Shown here piece after piece: positions 1-6,393 of a stretch of 17,859 nucleotides of DNA. The notes under the pieces are model-generated. The model saw only the letters and a list, made by a program, of their open reading frames with translations, did no database searches and was not told the DNA's origin. Numbering within the stretch: position 1 is the stretch's first letter; the number at the start of each line of letters is the position of its first letter. Position numbers and translations under genes: made by a program. Origin of the DNA: JANOYY01 sp031418035. Lineage in GTDB: Bacteria > Actinomycetota > Acidimicrobiia > Acidimicrobiales > JANYDT01. Location: the NCBI GenBank assembly GCA_031418035.1, contig JANOWU010000155.1, forward strand, positions 1 through 17,859. The letters run 5' to 3'.

Positions 1-330
1 AACTCATTGGTCGACGTGATGCCCGAGGAGAACTGCTTCCTCATCAACCTCGGTGACCTCACCGCCGAGTGGACCAACGATCGTTGGCGATCCACCTTGC
101 ACCGTGTTCTGCCTCCGAAACCGGGAGTCACCCGTCGGTCGGTGGCCTTCTTTCACGATGGCAACCACGATGCGCTCATCGAGTGCCTCCCCACCTGCAC
201 ATCAGAAGCGAATCCGCCGAAATATCAGCCGGTGGTGGCGGGAGAGCACTTGATGGCCAAACTCCTGGGGCCGCGGACGCTGCAAACCTCGCAAATCACC
301 CTCGACACCTCGGTCGGGCGACGCGAATGA
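1..330 (+). CDS. isopenicillin N synthase-type 2OG-Fe(II) oxygenase, 3' end only
   Basis: The frame is open from base 1 to a TGA at 328-330, so only the last 109 residues are present and the start lies outside the window. The fragment carries the C-terminal half of the double-stranded beta-helix of the isopenicillin N synthase-like family. It shows INLGD, then EWTNDRWRSTLHRV, whose His34 (fragment numbering) is the distal iron ligand. RRS (45-47) follows, matching the RxS motif that holds the 2-oxoglutarate or substrate carboxylate, and then ECLPTC and PPKYQPVVAGEHL, a typical C-terminal signature. These enzymes are cytosolic non-haem iron oxygenases of varied small molecules; the substrate cannot be told from this piece. 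The HxD half of the iron site would lie upstream. Family assignment is firm, specificity unknown. Confidence 0.85.
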   Translation, partial: NSLVDVMPEENCFLINLGDLTAEWTNDRWRSTLHRVLPPKPGVTRRSVAFFHDGNHDALIECLPTCTSEANPPKYQPVVAGEHLMAKLLGPRTLQTSQITLDTSVGRRE

Positions 331-429
331 TCACCGAACTTCGGGTGCTGCCCTAGCGTGCGGCGGGTTGAGGACCTATCGTGTGGCCCAGCAGGTGCCC
401 CGCTTGGCCCGAGATGGAGATTGCAGATC

Positions 430-960
430 ATGGATTTTTCAAAGCTTACGAAAGCCGACCAGATCATCGGCGGTTCCGGAATACTCCTTTTGATCGCCTC
501 GTTTCTGAGCTGGTTCTCCTTTTCGCTCGCTGGATTCTCGGCCTCCGCCAACGGCTGGGATGTCGGGTTCCTTTGGGGACGCCTACCCGTTCTCGTCGTA
601 CTGGCCATGATCGTGTGGATTGGACTGCGCCGCTTCTCGTCGGTGTCGCTTCCGGCCGAGATTGCGCCGTTGTACCTCGCCGGCGGAGCCATCGCGCTCC
701 TGCCGCTCCTCAAGCTGCTCGTCGGTGAAAGCGGACTCTCCCGAAGCTTCGGTTTGATGCTCGCCGCGATCACTGGTGTCGGCGTTGCCTTCGGTACGTA
801 TCTCAAGTTCCTCGAGGTCGGCGGCAAGATCGACCAACTGAAGGGTCAGGCCTCCACCTTCGCCGGCTCACTCAGCGACAAGGCGAAAGCGGCAGCCGAT
901 AACGCGAAGGATACGACCAAGGATACGGTCAACGACATCACCGACAAGGACAAGCCTTAA
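430..960 (+). CDS. four-helix membrane protein with charged helical C-terminal tail
   Basis: This is a 176-residue protein of unknown function. The ATG at 430 is preferred over an in-frame GTG at 358 because GGAGA at 416-420 lies 9 nt upstream and the first residues (MDFSKLTKADQ) lead straight into the first membrane segment. Four hydrophobic segments are visible at about residues 11-34, 46-67, 76-98 and 105-125. After them comes a hydrophilic tail of about 45 residues rich in Lys, Asp and Ala, with repeats such as DKAKAAADNAKD and TTKDTVNDITDKDK. The tail resembles LEA/apolipoprotein-like amphipathic helix and probably faces the cytoplasm. Its TAA overlaps the stop codon of the convergent ATPase gene. 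I do not recognise a named family. Confidence 0.8.
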   Translation: MDFSKLTKADQIIGGSGILLLIASFLSWFSFSLAGFSASANGWDVGFLWGRLPVLVVLAMIVWIGLRRFSSVSLPAEIAPLYLAGGAIALLPLLKLLVGESGLSRSFGLMLAAITGVGVAFGTYLKFLEVGGKIDQLKGQASTFAGSLSDKAKAAADNAKDTTKDTVNDITDKDKP

Positions 961-3755
961 CGACCTGCACCCGACGTCGGCGCGGCACGACGGGCGAGGA
1001 ACTTGCGGATCTCTTCGGCCCAGAGGACCGTCGAACCGATGGCGAAACATGCGGCCCATTGTGTGGCCGAGATGGATCGGGTGTCGAACAGATTCTGCAT
1101 GAATCCGACGTGGGTGACGCCCACCTGGAGGACGAGCACGCAACACAACGACGTCCAGAGCGACCGGTTGGAAATGGTTTCGCGCCGGAACACCGTGAGC
1201 CGATCGTTTCGCACGTTCAAGATGTTGAAGAACTGAAACACCACAAAGGTGTTGAAGGCCATGGTGCTGGCAACCGTTGCGACACCGGCCCGCGGGGGAG
1301 CTCCCGGGGCAAAGGCAAGGAGGGCGAGGGTGCCCACGGCCATGATCGTCGACGAGAATCCCACCGCAAACCAACGTGATCGGGTCAGGATCTTTTCCGA
1401 GACCGGTCGCGGCTTCCTGGTCATGATGTCCTTGTCGGGCCGGTCGAGTCCGAGAGCCATGGCGGGGGGACCGTCCATGATGATGTTCACCCACAAGATC
1501 GCGATCGCGGCAAACGGCTTGCCTTCCGCCACATCCAAAATGGCAGCCATCAAGAAGAGAAGGGCGAAGCCAACCGTCGTGCTCAATTGGAAACGAACGA
1601 ACTTGACGATGTTGTCGTAGATGCCTCGTCCTTCACGCACTGATCGCACGATCGTGGCGAAGTTGTCGTCGGTGAGAACCATCGTGGCGGCCTCCTTCGT
1701 CACCTCCGTTCCCGTGATACCCATGGCGACGCCAATGTCGGCGCGCTTGAGGGCGGGTGCGTCATTGACCCCGTCTCCAGTCATGGCGACCACGTTGGAC
1801 CGACGCTGCAACGCCGTCACGATCCGCAGCTTGTGTTCGGGCGCGACACGGGCGAAGACGGCAATGTCGTCAATTCGCCGGTCGAGCTCAGCCTCATCCA
1901 TGTGATCGAGCTCGGCGCCGGTTACAGCGATCAGCGCTCGGCCGTCCTCGACGAGTCCGAGTTGGCGACCGATCGCTGAGGCGGTCGTCGCGTGATCTCC
2001 GGTGATCATCTTGACGGTGATTCCGGCGGACCGCGCCTGCGCGATTGCGAGGCGAGCCTCGGGCCGGGGTGGGTCGACGATGCCAATCAGCGCCAGGAAC
2101 GTGAGGTCACCGATGAGTTCGGCAAGATCAATGCCGGACTCGAGCAGTTCGCCCCACTCGTCGACCTCGAAGTGTCGTTGGGCGACGGCCAGCACTCGCT
2201 GCCCTTGGTCGGCAAGTGCGTCGTTCTGTTCTTCGAGGGCGCTTCGGTGGTCGGCGATCGAGTCACGGGTACCGTCCGTGTTGATCGCCCACGACGACCG
2301 GTTCATGATGACGTCGGGAGCACCCTTCACGTACAGCCGAACCGTGGCGTGGCCGGTGTCATCGGCAATCTGGTGGGCGGTCATCATGTACTTGGCAGTC
2401 GAGTCGAACGGAATCTCTGCGATCCGAGGGTGCGATCGACGCAACAGGTCAACGTCGAGTCCGCCCTTTGTTGCCAGCGTGACGAGGGCTCCCTCGGTCG
2501 GGTCACCAATGAGATCCCAGCGGCTCTGTCCGTCGTGTCCCTCGACGTTTCGAATCACTGCGTCATTGCACAACGCCATGGGCACCCGTGCGGCGTCGAG
2601 TGCGAACGCCAGGTCGCCGTCATTGTCGATCACGCCGTTGGGGGTGTAACCCTGACCGGTTACCGAGTGTGCACGTCCGGCATAGACGAGGGTGGTGGCC
2701 GTCATCTGATTGAGGGTCAGCGTTCCGGTCTTGTCGCTGCAGATCACGCTGGTGCATCCCAACGTTTCGACGCTGGCGAGGCGTTTCACGATGGCGTGTT
2801 GTTTTGCCATTTTCGATACGCCGATCGCCAGGGTGACCGCTGTGACGGCCGGGAGGCCTTCCGGGATACTTGCAACGGCAAGGGCGACCGACGTGATGAA
2901 CAGCTCTTCGATGCTGTTGCCGCGAATCAGCCCGATGGCAAAGACAAGACCGACGATGACCCCGGCAAGTTTCGCGAGGCTGTGGGCGAGCCCGTCGAGT
3001 TGCGTCTGGAGCGGTGTCTTTTCGAACTCGGTGGTCCGCAGGAGCCCGGCGATGCGGCCGATCTCGGTGTCCATCCCGGTAGCTGTCACCACGAACTCGC
3101 CGCGACCGCGCGTCACGGTCGTGTTCATGAAGACCGTGTTCTTGCGATCGCCCACACCAACGTCGACGGTCTCGATCGGTGCAGTCGACTTTTCCGTCGG
3201 TTGGCTTTCCCCGGTGAGCGCCGCTTCCTCGACTTCGAGTTGGATTGCGGCGAGAAGACGGCCGTCGGCGGGAACGCGGTCGCCCGCTTCAAACATCACG
3301 ATGTCGCCGGGTACCAGCTCTTCCGACGGCAACGATCGCAATTCGCCATCGCGTCGAACTCGGGTGGAGGTGACGAGCATCCGGCGAAGGACGTCAAGTG
3401 ATGCCTCGGCTCGGTTCTCTTGGATGAAGCCGATGATCGCGTTCAGCGCCACGACGGCTATCACGACGGCGGGGGTCTTGAGTTCGCGAGACACAAGGAA
3501 GCTCACGAGCGCGGCGCCCAACAAAATGACGATGAGGAGATCTTTGAACTGGAGGACGAAGCGTCGCCAGGCCTGCACCCGTTTGACTTCGGCGAGGCGA
3601 TTCAACCCGAAATGATCGCGGCGGTTCTCCACCTCCGCTGACGTCAGACCCTGGTCGAACGACGTCTTCAGACGATCGATCGACTCGTCCGCGTCGAGTT
3701 GGTGATAGGTCAATCCGTCGCTCGGGGACGGCAAGAGCAGTGGGGTCGAATTCAC
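957..3755 (-). CDS. Ca2+-type P-type ATPase (P2A, SPCA/PMR1-like ion site)
   Basis: A 932-residue cation pump that couples ATP hydrolysis to export of Ca2+ (or Mn2+) across the cytoplasmic membrane. The N-terminal cation-ATPase domain comes first (about 15-85). TGES (181-184) is in the actuator domain, PEGLP (298-302) in M4, and DKTGTLT holds the phosphorylated Asp341. KGAP (478-481) is in the nucleotide domain and MTGDGVNDAPAL (658-669) in the hinge. The C-terminal membrane domain follows. M6 reads NIIMDGPPAMALG, keeping Asn757 and Asp761, but Met760 sits where SERCA has Thr799, and M5 STTVGF has Phe730 in place of the site-I Glu. That is the single-site arrangement of SPCA/PMR1 and PMCA pumps. 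GTG at 3755 is chosen because AAGGAG lies 4 nt upstream; a longer reading to 3815 has no such site. Ion specificity is inferred. Confidence 0.93.
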   Translation of the reverse strand: MNSTPLLLPSPSDGLTYHQLDADESIDRLKTSFDQGLTSAEVENRRDHFGLNRLAEVKRVQAWRRFVLQFKDLLIVILLGAALVSFLVSRELKTPAVVIAVVALNAIIGFIQENRAEASLDVLRRMLVTSTRVRRDGELRSLPSEELVPGDIVMFEAGDRVPADGRLLAAIQLEVEEAALTGESQPTEKSTAPIETVDVGVGDRKNTVFMNTTVTRGRGEFVVTATGMDTEIGRIAGLLRTTEFEKTPLQTQLDGLAHSLAKLAGVIVGLVFAIGLIRGNSIEELFITSVALAVASIPEGLPAVTAVTLAIGVSKMAKQHAIVKRLASVETLGCTSVICSDKTGTLTLNQMTATTLVYAGRAHSVTGQGYTPNGVIDNDGDLAFALDAARVPMALCNDAVIRNVEGHDGQSRWDLIGDPTEGALVTLATKGGLDVDLLRRSHPRIAEIPFDSTAKYMMTAHQIADDTGHATVRLYVKGAPDVIMNRSSWAINTDGTRDSIADHRSALEEQNDALADQGQRVLAVAQRHFEVDEWGELLESGIDLAELIGDLTFLALIGIVDPPRPEARLAIAQARSAGITVKMITGDHATTASAIGRQLGLVEDGRALIAVTGAELDHMDEAELDRRIDDIAVFARVAPEHKLRIVTALQRRSNVVAMTGDGVNDAPALKRADIGVAMGITGTEVTKEAATMVLTDDNFATIVRSVREGRGIYDNIVKFVRFQLSTTVGFALLFLMAAILDVAEGKPFAAIAILWVNIIMDGPPAMALGLDRPDKDIMTRKPRPVSEKILTRSRWFAVGFSSTIMAVGTLALLAFAPGAPPRAGVATVASTMAFNTFVVFQFFNILNVRNDRLTVFRRETISNRSLWTSLCCVLVLQVGVTHVGFMQNLFDTRSISATQWAACFAIGSTVLWAEEIRKFLARRAAPTSGAGR

Positions 3756-3759
3756 GGGT

Positions 3760-3765
3760 CTCCTT
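3760..3765 (-). promoter_or_regulatory. ribosome binding site of the Ca2+-type ATPase
   Basis: On the minus strand AAGGAG is followed by ACCC and then GTG at 3755. This strong Shine-Dalgarno match decides the GTG start over an upstream in-frame ATG at 3815. Confidence 0.7.
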
Positions 3766-4000
3766 CGGATGGGCGGCTGCCCAAAAGTCCGAAGGTCTCT
3801 CCCGCCCGAAGGCACCGATGCCGGAGCGGTACACAGTCCGCTCGTAGTGACGTCATCGATCGCGAGGGATACTCCCCTTCGGGATTCACTCTAGTCCCAG
3901 CCGCGCAATAGAAGAAATAATATTCATGAATAATTGTGCCATAGTGTGGTGACGATCGTCACACGAGCGGGGCTTGGTTCCCACGAGGGTCGGCGCGAAA

Positions 4001-4018
4001 CTTGACCGCTCGGTCTAG
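4001..4018. promoter_or_regulatory. 18-bp imperfect palindrome, candidate TetR-type operator
   Basis: CTTGACCG-CT-CGGTCTAG has two 8-bp arms matching at 7 of 8 positions, with a perfect GACCG/CGGTC core. It ends 42 nt before the thiolase start. Palindromes of this size and core are common for TetR-family repressors of fatty-acid and acyl-CoA catabolism in actinobacteria. No regulator gene is in the window, so the regulator is a guess. Confidence 0.45.
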
Positions 4019-4049
4019 TCCCGTCGGGACCCCGACTTCGCCCGCTTGC

Positions 4050-4055
4050 AAGGAG
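4050..4055 (+). promoter_or_regulatory. ribosome binding site of the thiolase
   Basis: AAGGAG followed by CCACC and GTG at 4061. It supports the GTG start over a TTG in frame at 4046, which would place the Shine-Dalgarno sequence inside the gene. Confidence 0.75.
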
Positions 4056-4060
4056 CCACC

Positions 4061-5233
4061 GTGACCCGAAACGCCGTAATCGTTGATGCCGTCCGCACCG
4101 CCGGAGGAAAGCGCAACGGAAAACTCAAGGACTGGCATCCCGTTGATCTTTCTGCCGAAACGCTGAAGGCCCTGGCCAGCCGCAACAACCTCGACCCCGC
4201 CATGATCGACGACGTCATCATGGGCTGCGTCATGCAGGTCGGGCAACAGGCCCTCAATATCGGACGCAACGCGGTCCTCACCGCCGGGTGGCCCGAATCG
4301 GTCCCGTCGACCACCGTCGACCGACAGTGCGGCAGCTCCCAGCAGTCGGCCCACTTCGCCGCACAGGGCGTTATGGCTGGCGCCTACGACATCGTCATTG
4401 CCGCCGGCGTCGAGGTCATGACCCGCACGCCGATGGGGGCATCGGTCGCGTCGGCGGAGATGGGATTCCCCTTCACGCAGGCAATGAGCGATCGGTACGC
4501 CTCCGTCGGCGGTCTTCAGCCCCAGGGAATCGGCGCCGAAATGATCGCCGACAAGTGGGGCATCTCACGTGACGACCTCGACGCGTTCAGCGTCGAATCA
4601 CATCGTCGTGCGGCCCGTGCCACCGCCGAGGGACGATTCGACAACGAGATCATCCCCATCACGGTGAAGACCGACGACGGCTTCAAGGAGTTCCGGGTCG
4701 ACGAAGGTATCCGTCCTGATTCGACCGTGGAATCGCTCGGCAAGCTGAAGCCGGCCTTCAAACCCGACGGAAAGGTGACGGCGGGCAACTCCAGCCAGAT
4801 TTCCGACGGTGCTGCCGCGGTGCTCATCATGAGCGAAGAAATGGCCAACAAGTTGGGGCTGCGCCCCCGGGCTCGTTTCCACACCTTCGCGTTGGCCGGC
4901 GTCGACCCCGTGTCGATGCTCACCGGTCCAATCCCCGCAACGACAAAGGTGCTGGCCAAGGCCGGTCTTCGCATGGAAGACATCGACGTCTTCGAAGTGA
5001 ACGAGGCGTTCGCATCCGTGGTGCTGGCGTGGGAGAAGGAACACCGCCCCGACATGAGCAAGGTGAACATCAACGGTGGTGCGATCGCCCTCGGCCATCC
5101 GCTCGGCTGCTCGGGCGCCAAACTGATGGCGACCATGCTCAACGAACTCGAGCGCACGGGTGGCCGCTACGGCCTGCAGACGATGTGCGAAGGCGGCGGC
5201 ATGGCCAACGCCACCATCATCGAGCGCATGTAA
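4061..5233 (+). CDS. acetyl-CoA acyltransferase (thiolase)
   Basis: A 390-residue cytosolic thiolase, the usual size for the family, that cleaves 3-ketoacyl-CoA with CoA (or runs in reverse to condense acyl-CoAs). The nucleophile Cys90 lies in VDRQCGSSQQS. His346 is in the GGAIALGHPLGCSGAK block and the second active cysteine Cys376 is in MCEGGGMANATIIERM at the C-terminus. The CEGGG form, rather than CIGGG, is the form I associate with degradative actinobacterial thiolases such as FadA5. VNEAFA is present, as expected. The gene stands alone: the neighbours are a divergent ATPase and a small membrane protein. A palindrome at 4001-4018 suggests repressor control. All catalytic residues are present, so it should be active; its chain-length or steroid specificity is not visible. 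Confidence 0.93.
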   Translation: MTRNAVIVDAVRTAGGKRNGKLKDWHPVDLSAETLKALASRNNLDPAMIDDVIMGCVMQVGQQALNIGRNAVLTAGWPESVPSTTVDRQCGSSQQSAHFAAQGVMAGAYDIVIAAGVEVMTRTPMGASVASAEMGFPFTQAMSDRYASVGGLQPQGIGAEMIADKWGISRDDLDAFSVESHRRAARATAEGRFDNEIIPITVKTDDGFKEFRVDEGIRPDSTVESLGKLKPAFKPDGKVTAGNSSQISDGAAAVLIMSEEMANKLGLRPRARFHTFALAGVDPVSMLTGPIPATTKVLAKAGLRMEDIDVFEVNEAFASVVLAWEKEHRPDMSKVNINGGAIALGHPLGCSGAKLMATMLNELERTGGRYGLQTMCEGGGMANATIIERM

Positions 5234-5262
5234 CAACGCCACTGCTTTCCGTCACCGCTCTT

Positions 5263-5332
5263 GCGACCCATCGATGCATCCGGTGCTCGGTGGGTCGCTT
5301 CGCGCCCGTGCTCGGTGGGTCGCTTCGCGTCC
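5263..5332. repeat. 25-bp tandem repeat (two copies) with an upstream complementary arm
   Basis: Two adjacent 25-bp units, 5283-5307 and 5308-5332, match at 24 of 25 positions and both contain GGTGGGTCGCTTCGCG. An octamer GCGACCCA at 5263-5270 is the reverse complement of TGGGTCGC in each unit (5291-5298 and 5316-5323), so transcripts could form alternative 8-bp stems. The repeat lies between the thiolase stop and the next gene. It may act as a terminator-like structure or be a dispersed genomic repeat; there is no T-run. Confidence 0.6.
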
Positions 5333-5374
5333 CGTGCCATTGCGCAGTCGGTGCCCGAACGTGGTGGCGGGCGG

Positions 5375-5380
5375 TACCAT
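5375..5380 (+). promoter_or_regulatory. -10 box, predicted leaderless start for the zinc-ribbon membrane protein
   Basis: TACCAT fits TAnnnT and ends 7 nt before the ATG at 5388. This would put the transcription start on or beside the A of the start codon. No Shine-Dalgarno sequence precedes the ATG, which agrees with a leaderless mRNA. No clear -35 is seen. Confidence 0.45.
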
Positions 5381-5387
5381 CGAACCC

Positions 5388-5660
5388 ATGATCGGCACGA
5401 TCGTTCGAATCATTCTGGCCTTTGCCTTTGGCGTCGGCATTTGGAAGTTCGGCACCCTGATGCTCGGCGGCCTCGCGCGCCCCATTCCTGCGCCTCCCCC
5501 CGACGGCGAACTGCGCCGCGTGAACCTTCGGTATCGGTGCCCGTCATGCGGGACCGAGATTCGCATGGTGAAGACCGACGCCGATGATCCCATCCCACCT
5601 CGGCATTGCATGGACGAGATGGACCTCATCGCCCGCGACGGCGAGGCGCTCGACGCGTGA
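5388..5660 (+). CDS. small membrane protein with C-terminal zinc-ribbon-like motif
   Basis: A 90-residue protein: one N-terminal membrane helix (about residues 2-30, MIGTIVRIILAFAFGVGIWK onward), a Pro-rich linker (PIPAPPPDGE), then a soluble tail with YRCPSCGTEIRMVK and, 20 residues on, PPRHCMDEMD. CPSC plus HC could bind one zinc. I recall similar short proteins of unknown function in other actinobacteria, usually annotated as hypothetical. The ATG at 5388 is chosen because the upstream part of the open frame runs back over the tandem repeat and into the thiolase gene in another frame, and because a TACCAT box sits 7 nt before it. Function unknown. Confidence 0.75.
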   Translation: MIGTIVRIILAFAFGVGIWKFGTLMLGGLARPIPAPPPDGELRRVNLRYRCPSCGTEIRMVKTDADDPIPPRHCMDEMDLIARDGEALDA

Positions 5661-5711
5661 CCGTGTGACCGCGTGCTCGTGAGCCGGGAGGGTCACGAGG
5701 ATTGGCACCAC

Positions 5712-5772
5712 AGCGCCAAGATGTGCGCCACAGCGACGTCCGGTGACGCCAACCTGGCACGGTGGCGCCAAG
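5712..5772. repeat. degenerate GCGCCAAG-like boxes
   Basis: Four related octamers occur within 61 bp: GCGCCAAG near 5713-5720, GCGCCACA near 5725-5732, ACGCCAAC at 5746-5753 and GCGCCAAG at 5765-5772; the last overlaps the palindrome TGGCGCCA at 5763-5770. They lie just upstream of a DnaA-box pair. The match is loose and the GC content is high, so this may be chance. Confidence 0.3.
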
Positions 5773-5799
5773 AACGCGCATCCGCCGACCGGGCCGACG

Positions 5800-5819
5800 T
5801 TGTCCCCAACTGTGGATAA
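5800..5819. promoter_or_regulatory. inverted DnaA-box pair
   Basis: TGTGGATAA at 5811-5819 is the exact reverse complement of the DnaA box TTATCCACA. TTGTCCCCA at 5800-5808 is one base from the actinobacterial box TTGTCCACA and faces it across two bases. An AT-richer stretch (5836-5852) and two more short palindromes (GTTCGAAC 5831-5838; TGAGTG-TG-CACTCA 5851-5864) follow. The region 5661-5926 has no gene. It could be part of, or a relic of, an origin region, or a DnaA-binding control site. Confidence 0.55.
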
Positions 5820-5905
5820 CTCTGGGGAGAGTTCGAACTATGTAACTTTATGAGTGTGCACTCAGTGTTGATTGCATTCCCAGCAAACATGCGGGAAACG
5901 AACGT

Positions 5906-5920
5906 GTTTGGCTCGCAAAC
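5906..5920 (-). terminator. weak hairpin just downstream of crgA
   Basis: GTTTG-GCTCG-CAAAC forms a 5-bp stem 7 nt beyond the crgA stop (read on the minus strand). The overlapping GCTCG/CGAGC offers a competing stem. There is no U-run, so termination here is uncertain. Confidence 0.25.
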
Positions 5921-5926
5921 CCGAGC

Positions 5927-6325
5927 TCAGCGCAGTTGCGTGGCGGTGACGAATCCTCCGGTGATAGCGAGTATTCCCCCCAAGAGGTACCAGTTGGACG
6001 GGGAGTTTGGCCACACACCGACGTAGTTCAACACGATCAGCAGACCGCCGATCAGCAACAGCAGGAACATGAGATAGGGGACCCAGGGGCGGGTCATGGC
6101 GAGTGCCGCTTCTTCAGCCTTGTGTTCCGAGGGTGCGGTGTAGCGCCCCGACGTTGCGTAGGCCGGGAGTTTGTCCGCAGTTGCCCCATCTCGGACCTTC
6201 CCCATCGGCGCGGACTTCTCGGTGGCCGAACCTTTGGGGGTAAACCGGCCGGGGCCCTTCGCCGCACCTGACTTCGCGGCGCGTTTCGCGTTTGATTTCG
6301 GGTCGGAGGTATCGGGCTCAGCCAT
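5927..6325 (-). CDS. crgA: cell division protein CrgA
   Basis: A 132-residue membrane protein of the CrgA family, a small divisome component. In mycobacteria it contacts FtsZ, FtsQ, FtsI and CwsA, and in Streptomyces it restrains septation. The first 75 residues are hydrophilic and rich in Lys, Ala and Gly, with SGRYTAP at 59-65. Two membrane helices follow, about 80-101 (PWVPYLMFLLLLIGGLLIVL) and 111-130, with the short loop VWPNSPSNW between them, as is typical. The final residues are ATQLR. Mycobacterial CrgA is about 93 residues, so the cytoplasmic N-terminus is longer here. It is transcribed divergently from trpG with a 68-nt gap, and a TAACGT box 6 nt before the ATG suggests a leaderless message. 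Its place beside trpG and pknB matches M. tuberculosis. Confidence 0.93.
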   Translation of the reverse strand: MAEPDTSDPKSNAKRAAKSGAAKGPGRFTPKGSATEKSAPMGKVRDGATADKLPAYATSGRYTAPSEHKAEEAALAMTRPWVPYLMFLLLLIGGLLIVLNYVGVWPNSPSNWYLLGGILAITGGFVTATQLR

Positions 6326-6331
6326 GTCCCT

Positions 6332-6337
6332 ACGTTA
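6332..6337 (-). promoter_or_regulatory. -10 box of crgA, predicted leaderless
   Basis: On the minus strand TAACGT is followed by AGGGAC and ATG. TAnnnT six nt before the start codon places transcription initiation on or beside the start codon. AGGGA is too close to the ATG to be a good ribosome binding site. Confidence 0.45.
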
Positions 6338-6380
6338 ACGGAGCAGCGTGAAACACGCCGCCACCCTTGATGACGCCGGG

Positions 6381-6386
6381 TAGCGT
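6381..6386 (+). promoter_or_regulatory. -10 box of trpG/pabA, predicted leaderless
   Basis: TAGCGT ends 7 nt before the ATG at 6394, giving a predicted start at the A of ATG. The same hexamer plus CAC recurs at 15191, upstream of the P-loop kinase gene. Confidence 0.4.
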
Positions 6387-6393
6387 CACAGGG

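Larger units (their letters stand above)
3756..4060. other. divergent intergenic region with AT-rich core and palindromes
   Basis: No gene is seen between the ATPase start (minus) and the thiolase start (plus). The stretch 3905-3945 is much richer in A and T than its surroundings and is the likely site of divergent promoters. It holds a perfect 12-bp palindrome TATTCATGAATA (3921-3932) and, next to it, a perfect 14-bp palindrome GTGACGATCGTCAC (3949-3962). A third, 18-bp palindrome sits at 4001-4018 and is listed separately. Exact -35/-10 boxes could not be fixed. Confidence 0.6.

Noticed and set aside
1992..3401. 469-codon open frame on the plus strand opposite the ATPase
   Set aside because: It is wholly antisense to a gene with every P-type ATPase motif; the translation shows no domain and is a by-product of high GC.
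5693..5890. 66-codon minus-strand frame in the crgA downstream region
   Set aside because: No ribosome site or recognisable sequence, and it spans the DnaA boxes and palindromes.
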